NCBI RefSeq assembly: GCF_000014805.1
Contig: NC_008570.1
Location: 3,291,001 to 3,355,000 of the forward strand
DNA from: Aeromonas hydrophila subsp. hydrophila ATCC 7966
GTDB taxonomy: Bacteria; Pseudomonadota; Gammaproteobacteria; Enterobacterales; Aeromonadaceae
Direction of reading: 5' to 3'
Length of the DNA stretch: 64,000 nt
The notes under the pieces were generated by a model that saw only the letters and a program-made list of their open reading frames with translations, ran no database searches and was not told the origin of the DNA. Numbering within the stretch: position 1 is the first letter of the stretch; each line of letters opens with the position of its first letter. Made by a program: the position numbers and the translations under genes. Below, one piece after another: positions 7,755 through 16,840 of this stretch.

Positions 7755-7877
7755 GGGCAAGCATTGCCATATCCGAACAGGCTTGCCGATATTTCAAGCC
7801 GTTTTTCGGCACCTATTGCCAACTTTAAAATATCGACTTGCCATATTGAGATATATGAATAAACGGATTGGGTTGCC
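7755..7877. promoter_or_regulatory. five TTGCC repeats upstream of tauA
   Basis: TTGCC occurs at 7764, 7783, 7816, 7838 and 7873. The first is preceded by GGCAA, giving the dyad GGCAA-GCA-TTGCC at 7756-7768. The region is AT-rich and lies between the terminator of the previous gene and tauA. Sulfonate operons are controlled by the LysR-type activators CysB and Cbl, which bind long degenerate sites, so this is the probable activator region. The assignment is inference from context. Confidence 0.4.
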
Positions 7878-7984
7878 GTTCTTTTTCTAAGAACCATATA
7901 TCATCAGCCATATATTTTCGGTCTTTCCTCTGTGCCCCGATAAATGGGAAAACTGCCGCTTCATTCCCCCGATGGAGCAATATC

Positions 7985-8959
7985 ATGACAGGAAAAGGAC
8001 ATTCCCTCTGGCTGGCGGCGCTCGCCCTGCTCAGCCTGCAAGCCAAGGCCGTGGAAGTCACGGTGGCCTACCAGACCTCTGCCGAACCGGCCAAAGTGGC
8101 CCAGGCCGACGACACCTTTGCCCGCACCAGCGGCGCCACGGTGAAGTGGCTCAAGTTCGACAGCGGTGCCAGCGTGGTGCGGGCGCTCGCCTCCGGCGAC
8201 GTGCAGATCGGCAACATCGGTTCCAGCCCGCTGGCGGTGGCCGCCAACCAGCAAGTGCCCATCGAGGTGTTCCTGCTCGCCTCCAAGCTCGGCAACTCGG
8301 AAGCGCTGGTGGTCAAGCCCGAACTCACCTCCGCCACAGCGCTCAGCGGCAAGCGCATCGCCGTGCCCTTTACCTCCACCACCCACTACAGCCTGCTGGC
8401 CGCGCTGCGGCACTGGGGAGTGGATCCGGCCAGCCTGCAGATCGTCAACCTGCAACCGCCAGCCATCATCGCCGCCTGGCAGCGGGGTGACATCGATGGC
8501 GCCTATGTCTGGGCGCCGGCCCTCAACGAGCTGACCAAGGGTGGCAAGGTACTGACCGACTCGGCCCAGGTGGGCGAGTGGGGAGCCCCCACCCTGGATG
8601 TCTGGGTGGTGCGCAAGGAGTTCGCCAAGGCCCATCCCGAGCTGGTGCAGGCCTTCGTCGACAGCACCCTGGCGGCCCAGCGCGACTACCTGGCCAACCC
8701 CGACGGCTGGCTGACCAAGCCGGACAACCTCGCCAAGCTGGCCAAACTGAGCGGCGTGCCGGCCAGCGACGTGCCCGCGCTGGTCAGGGGCAACACCTAC
8801 CTGAGCGCCAGCCAGCAGGGCGCCGAGCTGGGGGAGCTGGTGAACCAGACCCTGGTGGACACCAGCCGCTTTCTCAAGGAGCAAGGCAAGGTGCAGAGCG
8901 CCGGCAGCGATTATCGCGACTACGTGACCGACCGCTTCGTCAAGGCTCACGCCCGCTGA
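7985..8959 (+). CDS. tauA: taurine ABC transporter, periplasmic binding protein
   Basis: This is a 324-residue solute-binding protein of the NMT1/SsuA/TauA class. A Sec signal peptide covers residues 1-22 (ending LQAKA). The mature protein starts [15 protein letters not shown] and has the family's [19 protein letters not shown] and [14 protein letters not shown] segments that line the sulfonate pocket. The ATG at 7985 has GGAG at 7974-7977; the longer upstream frame would hide the signal. It is the first gene of tauABCD, 23 nt before tauB. It captures taurine for import so that TauD can release sulfite as a sulfur source. Confidence 0.9.
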   Translation: MTGKGHSLWLAALALLSLQAKAVEVTVAYQTSAEPAKVAQADDTFARTSGATVKWLKFDSGASVVRALASGDVQIGNIGSSPLAVAANQQVPIEVFLLASKLGNSEALVVKPELTSATALSGKRIAVPFTSTTHYSLLAALRHWGVDPASLQIVNLQPPAIIAAWQRGDIDGAYVWAPALNELTKGGKVLTDSAQVGEWGAPTLDVWVVRKEFAKAHPELVQAFVDSTLAAQRDYLANPDGWLTKPDNLAKLAKLSGVPASDVPALVRGNTYLSASQQGAELGELVNQTLVDTSRFLKEQGKVQSAGSDYRDYVTDRFVKAHAR

Positions 8960-8982
8960 CCCTGCATCACAAGGAGGCATGC

Positions 8983-9750
8983 ATGCTGCAGCTCACTCAC
9001 CTTTGTGCCGATTACGCCGGGCGCAGAGTCCTCGACAACATCAACCTGACCCTGGATGCAGGCGAGCTGATGGTGGTGCTCGGCCCCTCCGGCTGCGGCA
9101 AGACCACCTTGCTCAACCTCATCGCCGGTTTTCAGACCGCCCAGCAGGGCACCATCACTCTGCAGGGGCGGCCGGTAAGCGACCCAGGCGCCGAGCGGGG
9201 GGTGGTTTTTCAGCACGATGGCCTGCTGCCCTGGCGCAACGTGCTGGACAACGTTGCCTTCGGGCTGCAACTGGCCGGCGTGCCGCGCCGCGAACGCGAG
9301 GCCAGCGCGCTGGCCATGCTGCGCAAGGTGGGGCTGGAGGAGGCCCACGCCAAGCCGGTCTGGCAGCTCTCCGGCGGTCAACGCCAGCGGGTCGGCATCG
9401 CCCGGGCGCTGGCCACCCAGCCGCAACTGCTGCTGCTCGACGAGCCCTTCGGCGCCCTCGACGCCTTTACCCGCGAGCAGATGCAGACCCTGCTGCTGCG
9501 TCTGTGGCACGAGCAGCGCCGGCAGGTTCTGCTCATCACCCACGACATCGAGGAGGCGGTGTTCATGGCCACCGAGCTGGTGCTGATCTCCCCGGCGCCG
9601 GGGCGAGTCATGGAGCGGCTGACCCTGGACTTCGGCCGCCGCTTCGCCGCCGGCGAGCCCTGCCGCAGCATCAAGTCGGATCCCGCCTTCATCGCGCGGC
9701 GCGAGTACGTGCTGGAGCGGGTCTTTGCCGAGCGGGAGGTGTTTGCATGA
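8983..9750 (+). CDS. tauB: taurine ABC transporter, ATPase
   Basis: This 255-residue ABC ATPase carries Walker A GPSGCGKT (residues 34-41), the signature LSGGQRQR, Walker [10 protein letters not shown] followed by ALDAFTR, and the switch histidine in [10 protein letters not shown]. This layout is that of the nitrate/sulfonate/taurine importer ATPases. The start at 8983 has an ideal AAGGAGG at 8971-8977. The stop overlaps the tauC start in ATGA (9747-9750), coupling synthesis of the ATPase and permease. Confidence 0.93.
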   Translation: MLQLTHLCADYAGRRVLDNINLTLDAGELMVVLGPSGCGKTTLLNLIAGFQTAQQGTITLQGRPVSDPGAERGVVFQHDGLLPWRNVLDNVAFGLQLAGVPRREREASALAMLRKVGLEEAHAKPVWQLSGGQRQRVGIARALATQPQLLLLDEPFGALDAFTREQMQTLLLRLWHEQRRQVLLITHDIEEAVFMATELVLISPAPGRVMERLTLDFGRRFAAGEPCRSIKSDPAFIARREYVLERVFAEREVFA

Positions 9751-10577
9751 GCCTCACCCTCTCCCGCCCGCTCGACCCTGCCCGCCGGATACGCCTGCGC
9801 TGGCCGCTGCCACGCCGGCTTGGGGTGAGCCTGCTGACCCTGGGTGCCCTCCTCGCACTTTGGTGGCTGGTGGCCAGGCTCGGGCTGATAAGCCCGCTGT
9901 TCCTGCCGCCCCCTGCCCAGGTGCTGCAGCAGTTTGCCACCCTCGCCGGGCCGCAGGGCTTCATGGATGCCACCCTCTGGCAGCACCTCGCCGCCAGTTT
10001 GCAGCGCATCCTCATCGCCCTCGCGGCCGCCACCCTGTGCGGCGTGACGGTGGGCCTCGCCATGGGGCTCAGCCCCACCCTGCGCGGCATGCTCGACCCG
10101 CTGATCGAGCTGTACCGGCCGGTGCCGCCCCTTGCCTACCTGCCGCTCATGGTGATCTGGTTTGGCATCGGCGAGACATCGAAGGTGCTGCTCATCTATC
10201 TGGCCATCTTCGCGCCGGTCGCCATGGCCACCCTGGCCGGGGTGCAGGGCGCCAAGCAGGTGCGGCTGCGAGCCGCCCGGGCGCTCGGCGCCAACCGCTG
10301 GCAGGTGCTGTGGTACGTCATCGTGCCCGGCGCCCTGCCGGACATGCTCACCGGGCTGCGCATCGGGCTCGGGGTCGGCTGGTCCACCCTGGTGGCGGCC
10401 GAGCTCATCGCCGCCACCCGCGGCGTGGGCTTCATGGTACAAGCCGCCGGCGAGTTTCTCGCCACCGACGTGGTGCTGGCGGGCATTCTGGTGATCGCCC
10501 TGATCGCCTTCACTCTGGAACTTGGTTTACGTGCGCTGCAGCGTCGCCTGACGCCGTGGCATGGAGAAGGACTATGA
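9747..10577 (+). CDS. tauC: taurine ABC transporter, permease
   Basis: This 276-residue inner-membrane permease has about six hydrophobic helices. The cytoplasmic EAA-type coupling loop is seen as [31 protein letters not shown]. The start overlaps the tauB stop and its own stop overlaps the tauD start (10574-10577), so the three genes form one tightly coupled unit. It forms the membrane channel for taurine together with TauB. Confidence 0.92.
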   Translation: MSLTLSRPLDPARRIRLRWPLPRRLGVSLLTLGALLALWWLVARLGLISPLFLPPPAQVLQQFATLAGPQGFMDATLWQHLAASLQRILIALAAATLCGVTVGLAMGLSPTLRGMLDPLIELYRPVPPLAYLPLMVIWFGIGETSKVLLIYLAIFAPVAMATLAGVQGAKQVRLRAARALGANRWQVLWYVIVPGALPDMLTGLRIGLGVGWSTLVAAELIAATRGVGFMVQAAGEFLATDVVLAGILVIALIAFTLELGLRALQRRLTPWHGEGL

Positions 10578-11428
10578 GCAATTCCCTGCATATCACCCCC
10601 CTCGGCCCCCACATCGGCGCCGAGATCAGCGGCATCAGCCTGGCCGGGCCACTCGATGAGGGCCAGTTCGCGCAGTTGCAGCAGGCCCTGCTGACCCATC
10701 AGGTGCTGTTCTTTCGGGATCAGCCCATCACCCCCCGCCAGCAGCGGGCGCTGGCCAACCGCTTCGGCGATCTGCACATTCACCCTGTCTATCCCCACGC
10801 GCCGGAGGCCGAGGAGATCATCGTGCTCGATACCCACGACGACAACCCGCCGGACAACGACAACTGGCACACCGACGTCACCTTCATCGAGACGCCGCCA
10901 GCGCTGGCCATTCTGGCCGCCAAGCAGCTGCCGCCGGTGGGGGGCGATACCCTGTGGGCCAGCGGCATCGCCGCCTTCGAGGGACTCTCCCCCCGTCTGC
11001 AGCAGTTGCTGACGGGGCTGGAAGCCGAGCACGACTTCACCAAATCGTTCCCGGCCCATCGCCACAATGCCAGCCCGGCCGAATACCAGCGCTGGCAGGA
11101 GGCCGCGGCCCGTCACCCGCCGCTGCGCCACCCTGTCATCCGTACCCACCCCTTGAGCGGCCGGCAGGCGCTGTTCGTCAATGAAGGCTTCACCACCCGC
11201 CTGCCCGATTTGCCGGCGCAAGAGAGCGAGGCGCTGCTCACCTTCCTGTTTCGCCATGTCACCAAGCCCGAGTATCAGGTGCGCTGGCGCTGGCGGGAGC
11301 ACGACATCGCCATCTGGGACAACCGGGTCACCCAGCATTATGCCAACGCTGACTATCTGCCGGCCCGGCGAGTGATGCACAGGGCCACCGTGCTGGGGGA
11401 CAAGCCGTTCTGGCGCGCGCCCGCGTAA
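10574..11428 (+). CDS. tauD: taurine dioxygenase
   Basis: This 284-residue Fe(II)/2-oxoglutarate-dependent dioxygenase hydroxylates taurine, which then breaks down to aminoacetaldehyde and sulfite. The iron facial triad is visible: HTD in NDNWHTDVTF and the distal histidine in RRVMHRATV. An arginine for 2-oxoglutarate is available nearby. The N-terminal PLGPHIGAEISGI is typical of the TauD/TfdA family. Length equals that of E. coli TauD (283). It completes tauABCD in the usual gene order, and expression is expected under sulfate starvation. Confidence 0.93.
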   Translation: MSNSLHITPLGPHIGAEISGISLAGPLDEGQFAQLQQALLTHQVLFFRDQPITPRQQRALANRFGDLHIHPVYPHAPEAEEIIVLDTHDDNPPDNDNWHTDVTFIETPPALAILAAKQLPPVGGDTLWASGIAAFEGLSPRLQQLLTGLEAEHDFTKSFPAHRHNASPAEYQRWQEAAARHPPLRHPVIRTHPLSGRQALFVNEGFTTRLPDLPAQESEALLTFLFRHVTKPEYQVRWRWREHDIAIWDNRVTQHYANADYLPARRVMHRATVLGDKPFWRAPA

Positions 11429-11464
11429 CGCCAGGACCAGCCCTTGCACCTACCGGTTGCGCCG

Positions 11465-11492
11465 CCGTTATTGATCCCGCATAAAATAACGG
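11465..11492. repeat. inverted repeat after tauD
   Basis: CCGTTATT (11465-11472) and AATAACGG (11485-11492) are exact inverted copies separated by 12 nt. The AT-rich arms and the absence of a T-run make an operator for the following lipoprotein gene as likely as a tauD terminator. Confidence 0.4.
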
Positions 11493-11661
11493 TGCGCGTT
11501 GCCGGTCATTATTTTCAAATAGATCAACGAGGCCACCAAATATCACCAGAAATATGTAAATCGACACACCTTGCAATATTTCCATACAACTTCCGGCTGC
11601 CATCCGGTCGGCCCCTCCCCGTACTATTTCGGGGTTCAGGCTAGATAAATGGAAATAGACA

Positions 11662-13344
11662 ATGAAATACACGCTGCTCATGACCCTGCTGGCACCGGCA
11701 TTGCTGGCAGGCTGCAATCTGGAAAAGAAAGAAGAGCCCTTCCAGGCTCGCCATATTCGCACCGGCTATGACGCCGGCCAGGTCTGCCAACAGCTGCGCC
11801 AGGGCTGGCAGGAGGACGGCATCGCCATTCCCGCCAGTCAGGTCAGTTGCCACTACCTGACGGTGCCGCTCGATTACGACAAGGAGTGGGTCCAGATCAA
11901 GGAGACCAAGTGGGAAAAGCACTCCGCTGCACGCGCCGACAGCTCCCTCTTCGCCGACAACAGCCCCCGCTTCTCCTCCTGGTCGGACAAACCCGTCCGC
12001 CCCCATGTCAAACAGGAGACCCGCACGGTCAAGGGCGACACCCTGGATATCTTCTATCTGCACTATCGCGCCACTGGCGACTATCGCGGCACCCTGTTCT
12101 ACAACCCGGGCGGCCCCACCTCGGCCACCCCGGATCTTGGCCTCCTGCTCGACATGCTGCGCAGCGCCAACCCCGCCATCCTTGAGCACTACGACATCGT
12201 CACCCTGGATCCCCGCGGGGCCGGTTACAGCGCCCTCGGCCACGAACTGCGCAGCTGCCTGCTGACCGACAAGCAAGGCGTTCGGCCGGACATGAGCCCG
12301 GCGCAGCTCGCCCAACTGTTCGCCAGCCGGGACAAGGGCGCCCTGCCGGCGCTCCAGAGCGGGGCGGATCAGGGCAAGGCCTTCAGCACGGCCCTGCTGG
12401 AGCGCTGTGACGAGCCGCTGCGGCTGCATGCGCCACACCTGGGCTCGTGGGCCGTGGTCGAGGACATGGAGCGCCTGCGCCAGCACCTGAGGCGCGAGCG
12501 GATCACCCCCATCACCTTCTCCTACGGCACTCGCCTGGCCGCCCTCTATGCCGCCCGCTACCCGAGCCACGTGGCCAATCTGGTGGTCGACTCGCCGATG
12601 TCCCCCGCCGAGAGCCGCTATCCGGCCATCTTCCGCGGCGACGCCGAGAATGCCAATCGCATCCTGGCCTGGCGCTTCGGGGATCAGGCGCTGCAGCGCA
12701 GCATGGCGGTGACCCGCCAGGTTCGCGATGACGGCCGCTATGTGGACAACCAGGGCAATGTGCTCGACCGCGACCGCTGGGAAGCGGTGATGAGCGATGC
12801 CATCAGTGGCAGCCAGCGCGACGATCAGCTCGCTTTCTGGCAGCAGGACGATGCCGGCCCCTTGCTGACCCGCCTAGCCAAGGAGCAGGCCGACGAAAAC
12901 CCCTATTCAACGCTGCAGGAGATGCCCTTCTTCAGCGCCATCCACTGCACCGACAACAGCGAGCCCTATGGCTGGCAAACGCTGGACCCGGAAGATGCCG
13001 CCTTCCAGGGGGCCGGCGCCCTGCTGCTGGCCAAGAGCTTCAACACCTGCGCCGACTGGCCTTATCCGCGCCAGCCCATCGCCAGCTATGGCGCCGGCGA
13101 GATAAAGCTGCCGGATGATGCCAGGGCCCTGGTGCTCGGCGCCGAGTACGATCCCAATACCCCCTTCGCCGGTGCCCGCCAGATGCAGGCCGCCTTTGGC
13201 AGCGCCGCCCGCCTGGTGCAGGTAGAACAGAGTAACCAGCATGGCCAGTTGAACAGCTCCCGCTGCGCCCAGGCGGCCCTCAGCACCCTGCTGTTGGGGG
13301 ATGCCGCGAGCCTGCCCGCCGAGCAGCGTTGCCTGGCCGACTGA
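11662..13344 (+). CDS. alpha/beta-hydrolase lipoprotein, tripeptidyl-aminopeptidase-like
   Basis: This 560-residue lipoprotein has a lipobox (LLAGC, Cys18), so it is anchored in the outer or inner membrane facing the periplasm. The fold is alpha/beta hydrolase: a GTLFYNPGGPT oxyanion region, a DPRGAGYS segment, the nucleophile elbow FSYGT, then a C-terminal TAP-like domain carrying the acid (EYDPNTPF) and histidine (NQHGQL). This matches the Streptomyces tripeptidyl-aminopeptidase-like S33 group. It probably cleaves short peptides or esters in the envelope. The gene stands alone and ends at a shared terminator with yajR. Peptidase activity is inferred from the family. Confidence 0.75.
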   Translation: MKYTLLMTLLAPALLAGCNLEKKEEPFQARHIRTGYDAGQVCQQLRQGWQEDGIAIPASQVSCHYLTVPLDYDKEWVQIKETKWEKHSAARADSSLFADNSPRFSSWSDKPVRPHVKQETRTVKGDTLDIFYLHYRATGDYRGTLFYNPGGPTSATPDLGLLLDMLRSANPAILEHYDIVTLDPRGAGYSALGHELRSCLLTDKQGVRPDMSPAQLAQLFASRDKGALPALQSGADQGKAFSTALLERCDEPLRLHAPHLGSWAVVEDMERLRQHLRRERITPITFSYGTRLAALYAARYPSHVANLVVDSPMSPAESRYPAIFRGDAENANRILAWRFGDQALQRSMAVTRQVRDDGRYVDNQGNVLDRDRWEAVMSDAISGSQRDDQLAFWQQDDAGPLLTRLAKEQADENPYSTLQEMPFFSAIHCTDNSEPYGWQTLDPEDAAFQGAGALLLAKSFNTCADWPYPRQPIASYGAGEIKLPDDARALVLGAEYDPNTPFAGARQMQAAFGSAARLVQVEQSNQHGQLNSSRCAQAALSTLLLGDAASLPAEQRCLAD

Positions 13345-13384
13345 GCCCAGTCCTACTGAGCACAGTCCGGCTGAATACTGCCCA

Positions 13385-13417
13385 ACAAAAAGCCCGCCGA
13401 ATTGGCGGGCTTTCTCA
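13385..13417. terminator. bidirectional intrinsic terminator
   Basis: AGCCCGCC (13391-13398) pairs with GGCGGGCT (13404-13411). The A-rich left and T-rich right flanks serve the lipoprotein gene and the converging yajR. Confidence 0.85.
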
Positions 13418-13432
13418 TGCAGGCAGGCGTCT

Positions 13433-14794
13433 TCAGGCGGCGACCAGCGACTCCAGATCGCGCCGGCTCAGGCGCTTGCTGTCCACCTTCACATAGACGG
13501 AGCGCTCCGCAGCGGCCAGCAGCACGTCGCTCACCCCCTCGCAGGCACGGATCTTCTGCTCGAGCGCCGCGTCGGCCGCCACCCCTTTCGGCAACACGAT
13601 GCGCAGGCTGCTCACATAGGGGGGCTCGGCCATGGTCAGGCTGACCCCGAGCCAGACCAGCGCCAGCGCGGCGCAGCCGCCAAACACCAAAGTGCCACCG
13701 CCCAGGCTGTAGAGCAGGCCGCCGAGGCTGCCGCCGATGGCCACCCCGATGAACTGGCTGGTGGAGTAGATCCCCATGGCGGTGCCCTTGTAGCCGGGGG
13801 GCGACTCCTTGCTGATAAGAGAGGGCAGCAGCGCCTCCATCACGTTGAAACCGATGAAGAAGATCTGCAGGCCGGCGAGCAGGCCCCACAGCTGCAGGCC
13901 GCTTTGCCAGAGCACCAGCTCGGCAACGAGCATCACCAGCACGCAGATCTGGAACACCCGCTTCATCTTTCTGCGCTTCTCGGCATAGATGATGAACGGC
14001 ACCACGCTGACGAAGGCGATCAGCATGGTGACCAGATAAGCCTGCCACTGGCTGTCGCGGGGCAAGCCCGCGCTCTCCAGCAGCAGTGGCAGCGCCACGA
14101 AGCTCGACATCAGCAGGGTGTGCACGCAGAGGATGCCGAAGTTGAGCTTGAGCAGGCGCGGGTTGGTCAGCACGGTGCGCATCCCCCCCTTCACCATGCC
14201 GGACTCGCGATTGAGCAGGTGGCCGCTCGGGGTCGGCACCAGCCAGAGGGTGACGGCGATGCCCCCCAGCGCCAGCAGGGCGATCAGCCAGAACAGGCCG
14301 GAGAGCCCCAGCGCATGGGTGATGAGGGGGCCGGTCACCATGGCGATGGCGAAGGTGATGCCAAAGCTCACCCCGATGAAGGCCATCGCCTTGGTGCGGT
14401 TCTGCTCGCGGGTGAGATCCGACAAGAGCGCCATCACGGCGGCCGAGATGGCGCCGCTGCCCTGCAGAGCGCGACCGAGGATCACGCCCCAGATGGAGTG
14501 GGTCAGTGCCGCGATCACGCTGCCGAGGGCAAACATCAGCAGACCGCCGACGATGAGGGGCTTGCGGCCCACCTTGTCGGAGAGCAGGCCGAACGGGATC
14601 TGGAACAGCGCCTGGGTCATGCCGTAGATGCCGATGGCCAGGCCAATCAGCGCCTCGGAGGCCCCCGCGAGAGACATGCCGTAGGTGGTCAGCACCGGCA
14701 GCACCATAAACATGCCGAGCATGCGCAGCGAGAAAACGGAGCCGAGCGCCCAGGTGGCACGGCGCTCGCCCCTCGTCATGGTGAAATCATTCAT
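13433..14794 (-). CDS. yajR: YajR-type MFS transporter with C-terminal ferredoxin-like domain
   Basis: This 453-residue protein has twelve MFS helices and then a soluble domain of about 65 residues. MFS motif A is seen as GLLSDKVGRKP, with RALQGSGA as motif B. The tail (VSSLRIVLPKGVAAD ... YVKVDSKRLSRRDLESLV) fits the YAM domain described for E. coli YajR. Length and position downstream of cyoE also match E. coli. Its substrate is not known from sequence. A strong hairpin at 14902-14927 separates it from cyoE, so it probably has its own promoter or only partial read-through. Confidence 0.85.
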   Translation of the reverse strand: MNDFTMTRGERRATWALGSVFSLRMLGMFMVLPVLTTYGMSLAGASEALIGLAIGIYGMTQALFQIPFGLLSDKVGRKPLIVGGLLMFALGSVIAALTHSIWGVILGRALQGSGAISAAVMALLSDLTREQNRTKAMAFIGVSFGITFAIAMVTGPLITHALGLSGLFWLIALLALGGIAVTLWLVPTPSGHLLNRESGMVKGGMRTVLTNPRLLKLNFGILCVHTLLMSSFVALPLLLESAGLPRDSQWQAYLVTMLIAFVSVVPFIIYAEKRRKMKRVFQICVLVMLVAELVLWQSGLQLWGLLAGLQIFFIGFNVMEALLPSLISKESPPGYKGTAMGIYSTSQFIGVAIGGSLGGLLYSLGGGTLVFGGCAALALVWLGVSLTMAEPPYVSSLRIVLPKGVAADAALEQKIRACEGVSDVLLAAAERSVYVKVDSKRLSRRDLESLVAA

Positions 14795-14901
14795 GATGGC
14801 CTCGATAGGTCAGGGAAAAGGAAGACTCAAGGGGTGGCCGACACGCGCCATGCCACACCCGACAGAGGGGAAAAGTGCCCGAAGGGGCGGCCCCATAATA
14901 A

Positions 14902-14927
14902 CAGAGCCGGGAAGGTTCCCGGCTCTG
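14902..14927 (-). terminator. strong hairpin between cyoE and yajR
   Basis: CAGAGCCGGGAA (14902-14913) and TTCCCGGCTCTG (14916-14927) form a perfect 12-bp stem with a GG loop. On the minus strand it is followed by TTATTAT. This is a likely terminator of cyoABCDE. Confidence 0.75.
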
Positions 14928-14983
14928 GATTCTATTGATTTTCCCGCGTCGCATCACAACACGGAGCATGACAGGTATGCACC

Positions 14984-15880
14984 TTAGGGCAGCATGCTCA
15001 CCAGCACCGCAGGCTCGGCCTCCGGCTGGAAGTCCACCGACATCATCACGCTGAGACAAGTGATGGTGACGATGGAGAACATGAACAGCTTGCGCGCCCA
15101 GAGGGAGTCATCCACCGCCGCCTTGTAGCCAGACAGCGCCATCCCCAGCCACCAGACGCTGACCGCGGTGGCCACCACCAGATACTTGTAACCGGCATAA
15201 CCGCCGAGGAACAGCATCAGGGTCGGCACCATGAAGGCCAGGATGTAGAGGGTGATGTGCAGCTTGGCCACCGGGATCCCCTTCACCACCGGCAGTACCG
15301 GGATGTTGGCCGCCTGGTAATCCTTGAAGCGGAAAATGGCGATCGCATAGGAGTGCGGCATCTGCCACAGGCTGAAGATCGCCAGCAGGATCAAGGCGCC
15401 AGAGTCGAACTGACCGCTCACCGCGCAGTAGCCGATGACCGGCGGCGCGGCGCCGGAGAGGCTGCCGACCAGAGTGCCGTAGACCGAATGACGCTTCATG
15501 TAGAGGCTGTAGACCCCCACATAGACAATGAAGCCCAGCACCGCCAGCAAGGCGGCCAACGGATTGGCCGCAAAGTAGAGCAGTGCAATGCCCGCAATGC
15601 CGAGCGCGGTGGCGTACCAGAGCGATACGCCGGGGGCGATCAGACCCTTCACCAGAGCACGGTTCTTGGTGCGCTCCATGATGCAGTCGATGTCCCGGTC
15701 GATGTAGTTGTTGAACACGCAACCGGAGGCGACCACCAGTGATACACCAGCCATGGTCAGAATGAACAGGGGCACATCCAGGCTCCCCTTGGAGGCCAGC
15801 AGGAACCCTCCGATAACCGAGATGAGGTTACCGAAGATGATGCCCGGCTTGGTCACTTGCAGGTATTGCTTCATCATCAT
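14984..15880 (-). CDS. cyoE: protohaem IX farnesyltransferase (haem O synthase)
   Basis: This is a UbiA-family membrane prenyltransferase that converts haem b to haem O for the bo3 oxidase. The first Asp-rich motif is NNYIDRDID (with [10 protein letters not shown] after it), and the N-terminus [15 protein letters not shown] is typical of CyoE. The sequence has the usual nine or so helices. Of several in-frame starts I chose the MMMKQY cluster at 15880, which gives 298 residues and leaves 11 nt after cyoD; an upstream ATG would overlap cyoD. It is the last gene of the operon. Confidence 0.92.
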
Positions 15881-15891
15881 TGCCAACCTGC

Positions 15892-16224
15892 TCAGTGAAC
15901 CATCATGTTGATGTTGAGGTTGTACATGATCCACAGGGAACCCACGACCACGATGGCGATGATGAGCACGGTAAAGATCAGTGCCACCAGGTTCCAGCGC
16001 TCCTCGGACGAGGTGTTCATGTGCAGGAAGTAGACCAGATGCACGAAGATCTGCACCACCGCCATGCCGACCACGGTGGCCAGCACGGTGGTGTGGGAGG
16101 CGGAGCCGTCCATCACCATCCAGAACGGCACCGCGGTCAGGATCAGGGACAGCACGAAGCCGATCAGGTAGCTCTTGGCGCTGCCATGGCTGGCGCCGTG
16201 ATTGTCAACGGTATGATTGCTCAT
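15892..16224 (-). CDS. cyoD: cytochrome bo3 quinol oxidase subunit IV
   Basis: This 110-residue subunit has a short polar His-containing N-terminus followed by three transmembrane helices, with the family segment [10 protein letters not shown] and a final hydrophobic helix. Length matches E. coli CyoD (109). It helps assemble the copper-B centre of subunit I. The start codon follows the cyoC stop without any gap. Confidence 0.93.
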
Positions 16225-16836
16225 TTACATGACCCCCATCAGATAGACCACGGTGAAGACGCAGATCCACACCACGTCGAGGAAGTGCCAGAACAGGCTC
16301 AGGCACATCAGACGGGTACGGTTGCGATCGGTCAGCCCCTTCTTGGCGACCAGCACCATCATCACGATGATCCAGATAAGGCCGCTGGTCACGTGGATAC
16401 CGTGGGTGCCCACCAGGGTGAAGAAGGCAGAGAGGAAGCCACTGCGATCCGGACCGTAGCCCTCGGCAATCAGGTGATGGAATTCATAGATCTCCATCGC
16501 GATGAAGCCGGCGCCGAACAGGAAGGTGATGAACAGCCAGGTGTTGACCGCCGCGACCTTGTTCTTGTTCATGGCCAGCATGCCGAAGCCGAAGGTGATG
16601 GAACTCAGCAGCAGCAGCATGGTTTCGGCAAACACGAACGGCAGTTCGAAGATGTCCTTGCCGCTCGGGCCGCCGGCAGTGCCGTTGACCAGGACCGCAT
16701 AGGTCGCGAACAGGGTCGCGAACAGGATGCAGTCACTCATCAGGTAGATCCAGAAGCCGAATACCTTGTTGGCACCGGCATCGTGGTGCCCATCCTCATG
16801 GGCACCCTGGGTGTGATGTAGAACGTCAGTCGCCAT
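16225..16836 (-). CDS. cyoC: cytochrome bo3 quinol oxidase subunit III
   Basis: This is a 203-residue subunit with five helices. [20 protein letters not shown] is the usual first helix of CyoC, and the [16 protein letters not shown] segment is conserved in haem-copper oxidase subunit III. I chose the ATG at 16836 (MATDVLHH), 4 nt after the cyoB stop; a longer in-frame extension would overlap cyoB and looks non-native. Confidence 0.93.
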   Translation of the reverse strand: MATDVLHHTQGAHEDGHHDAGANKVFGFWIYLMSDCILFATLFATYAVLVNGTAGGPSGKDIFELPFVFAETMLLLLSSITFGFGMLAMNKNKVAAVNTWLFITFLFGAGFIAMEIYEFHHLIAEGYGPDRSGFLSAFFTLVGTHGIHVTSGLIWIIVMMVLVAKKGLTDRNRTRLMCLSLFWHFLDVVWICVFTVVYLMGVM

Positions 16837-16840
16837 GGAA

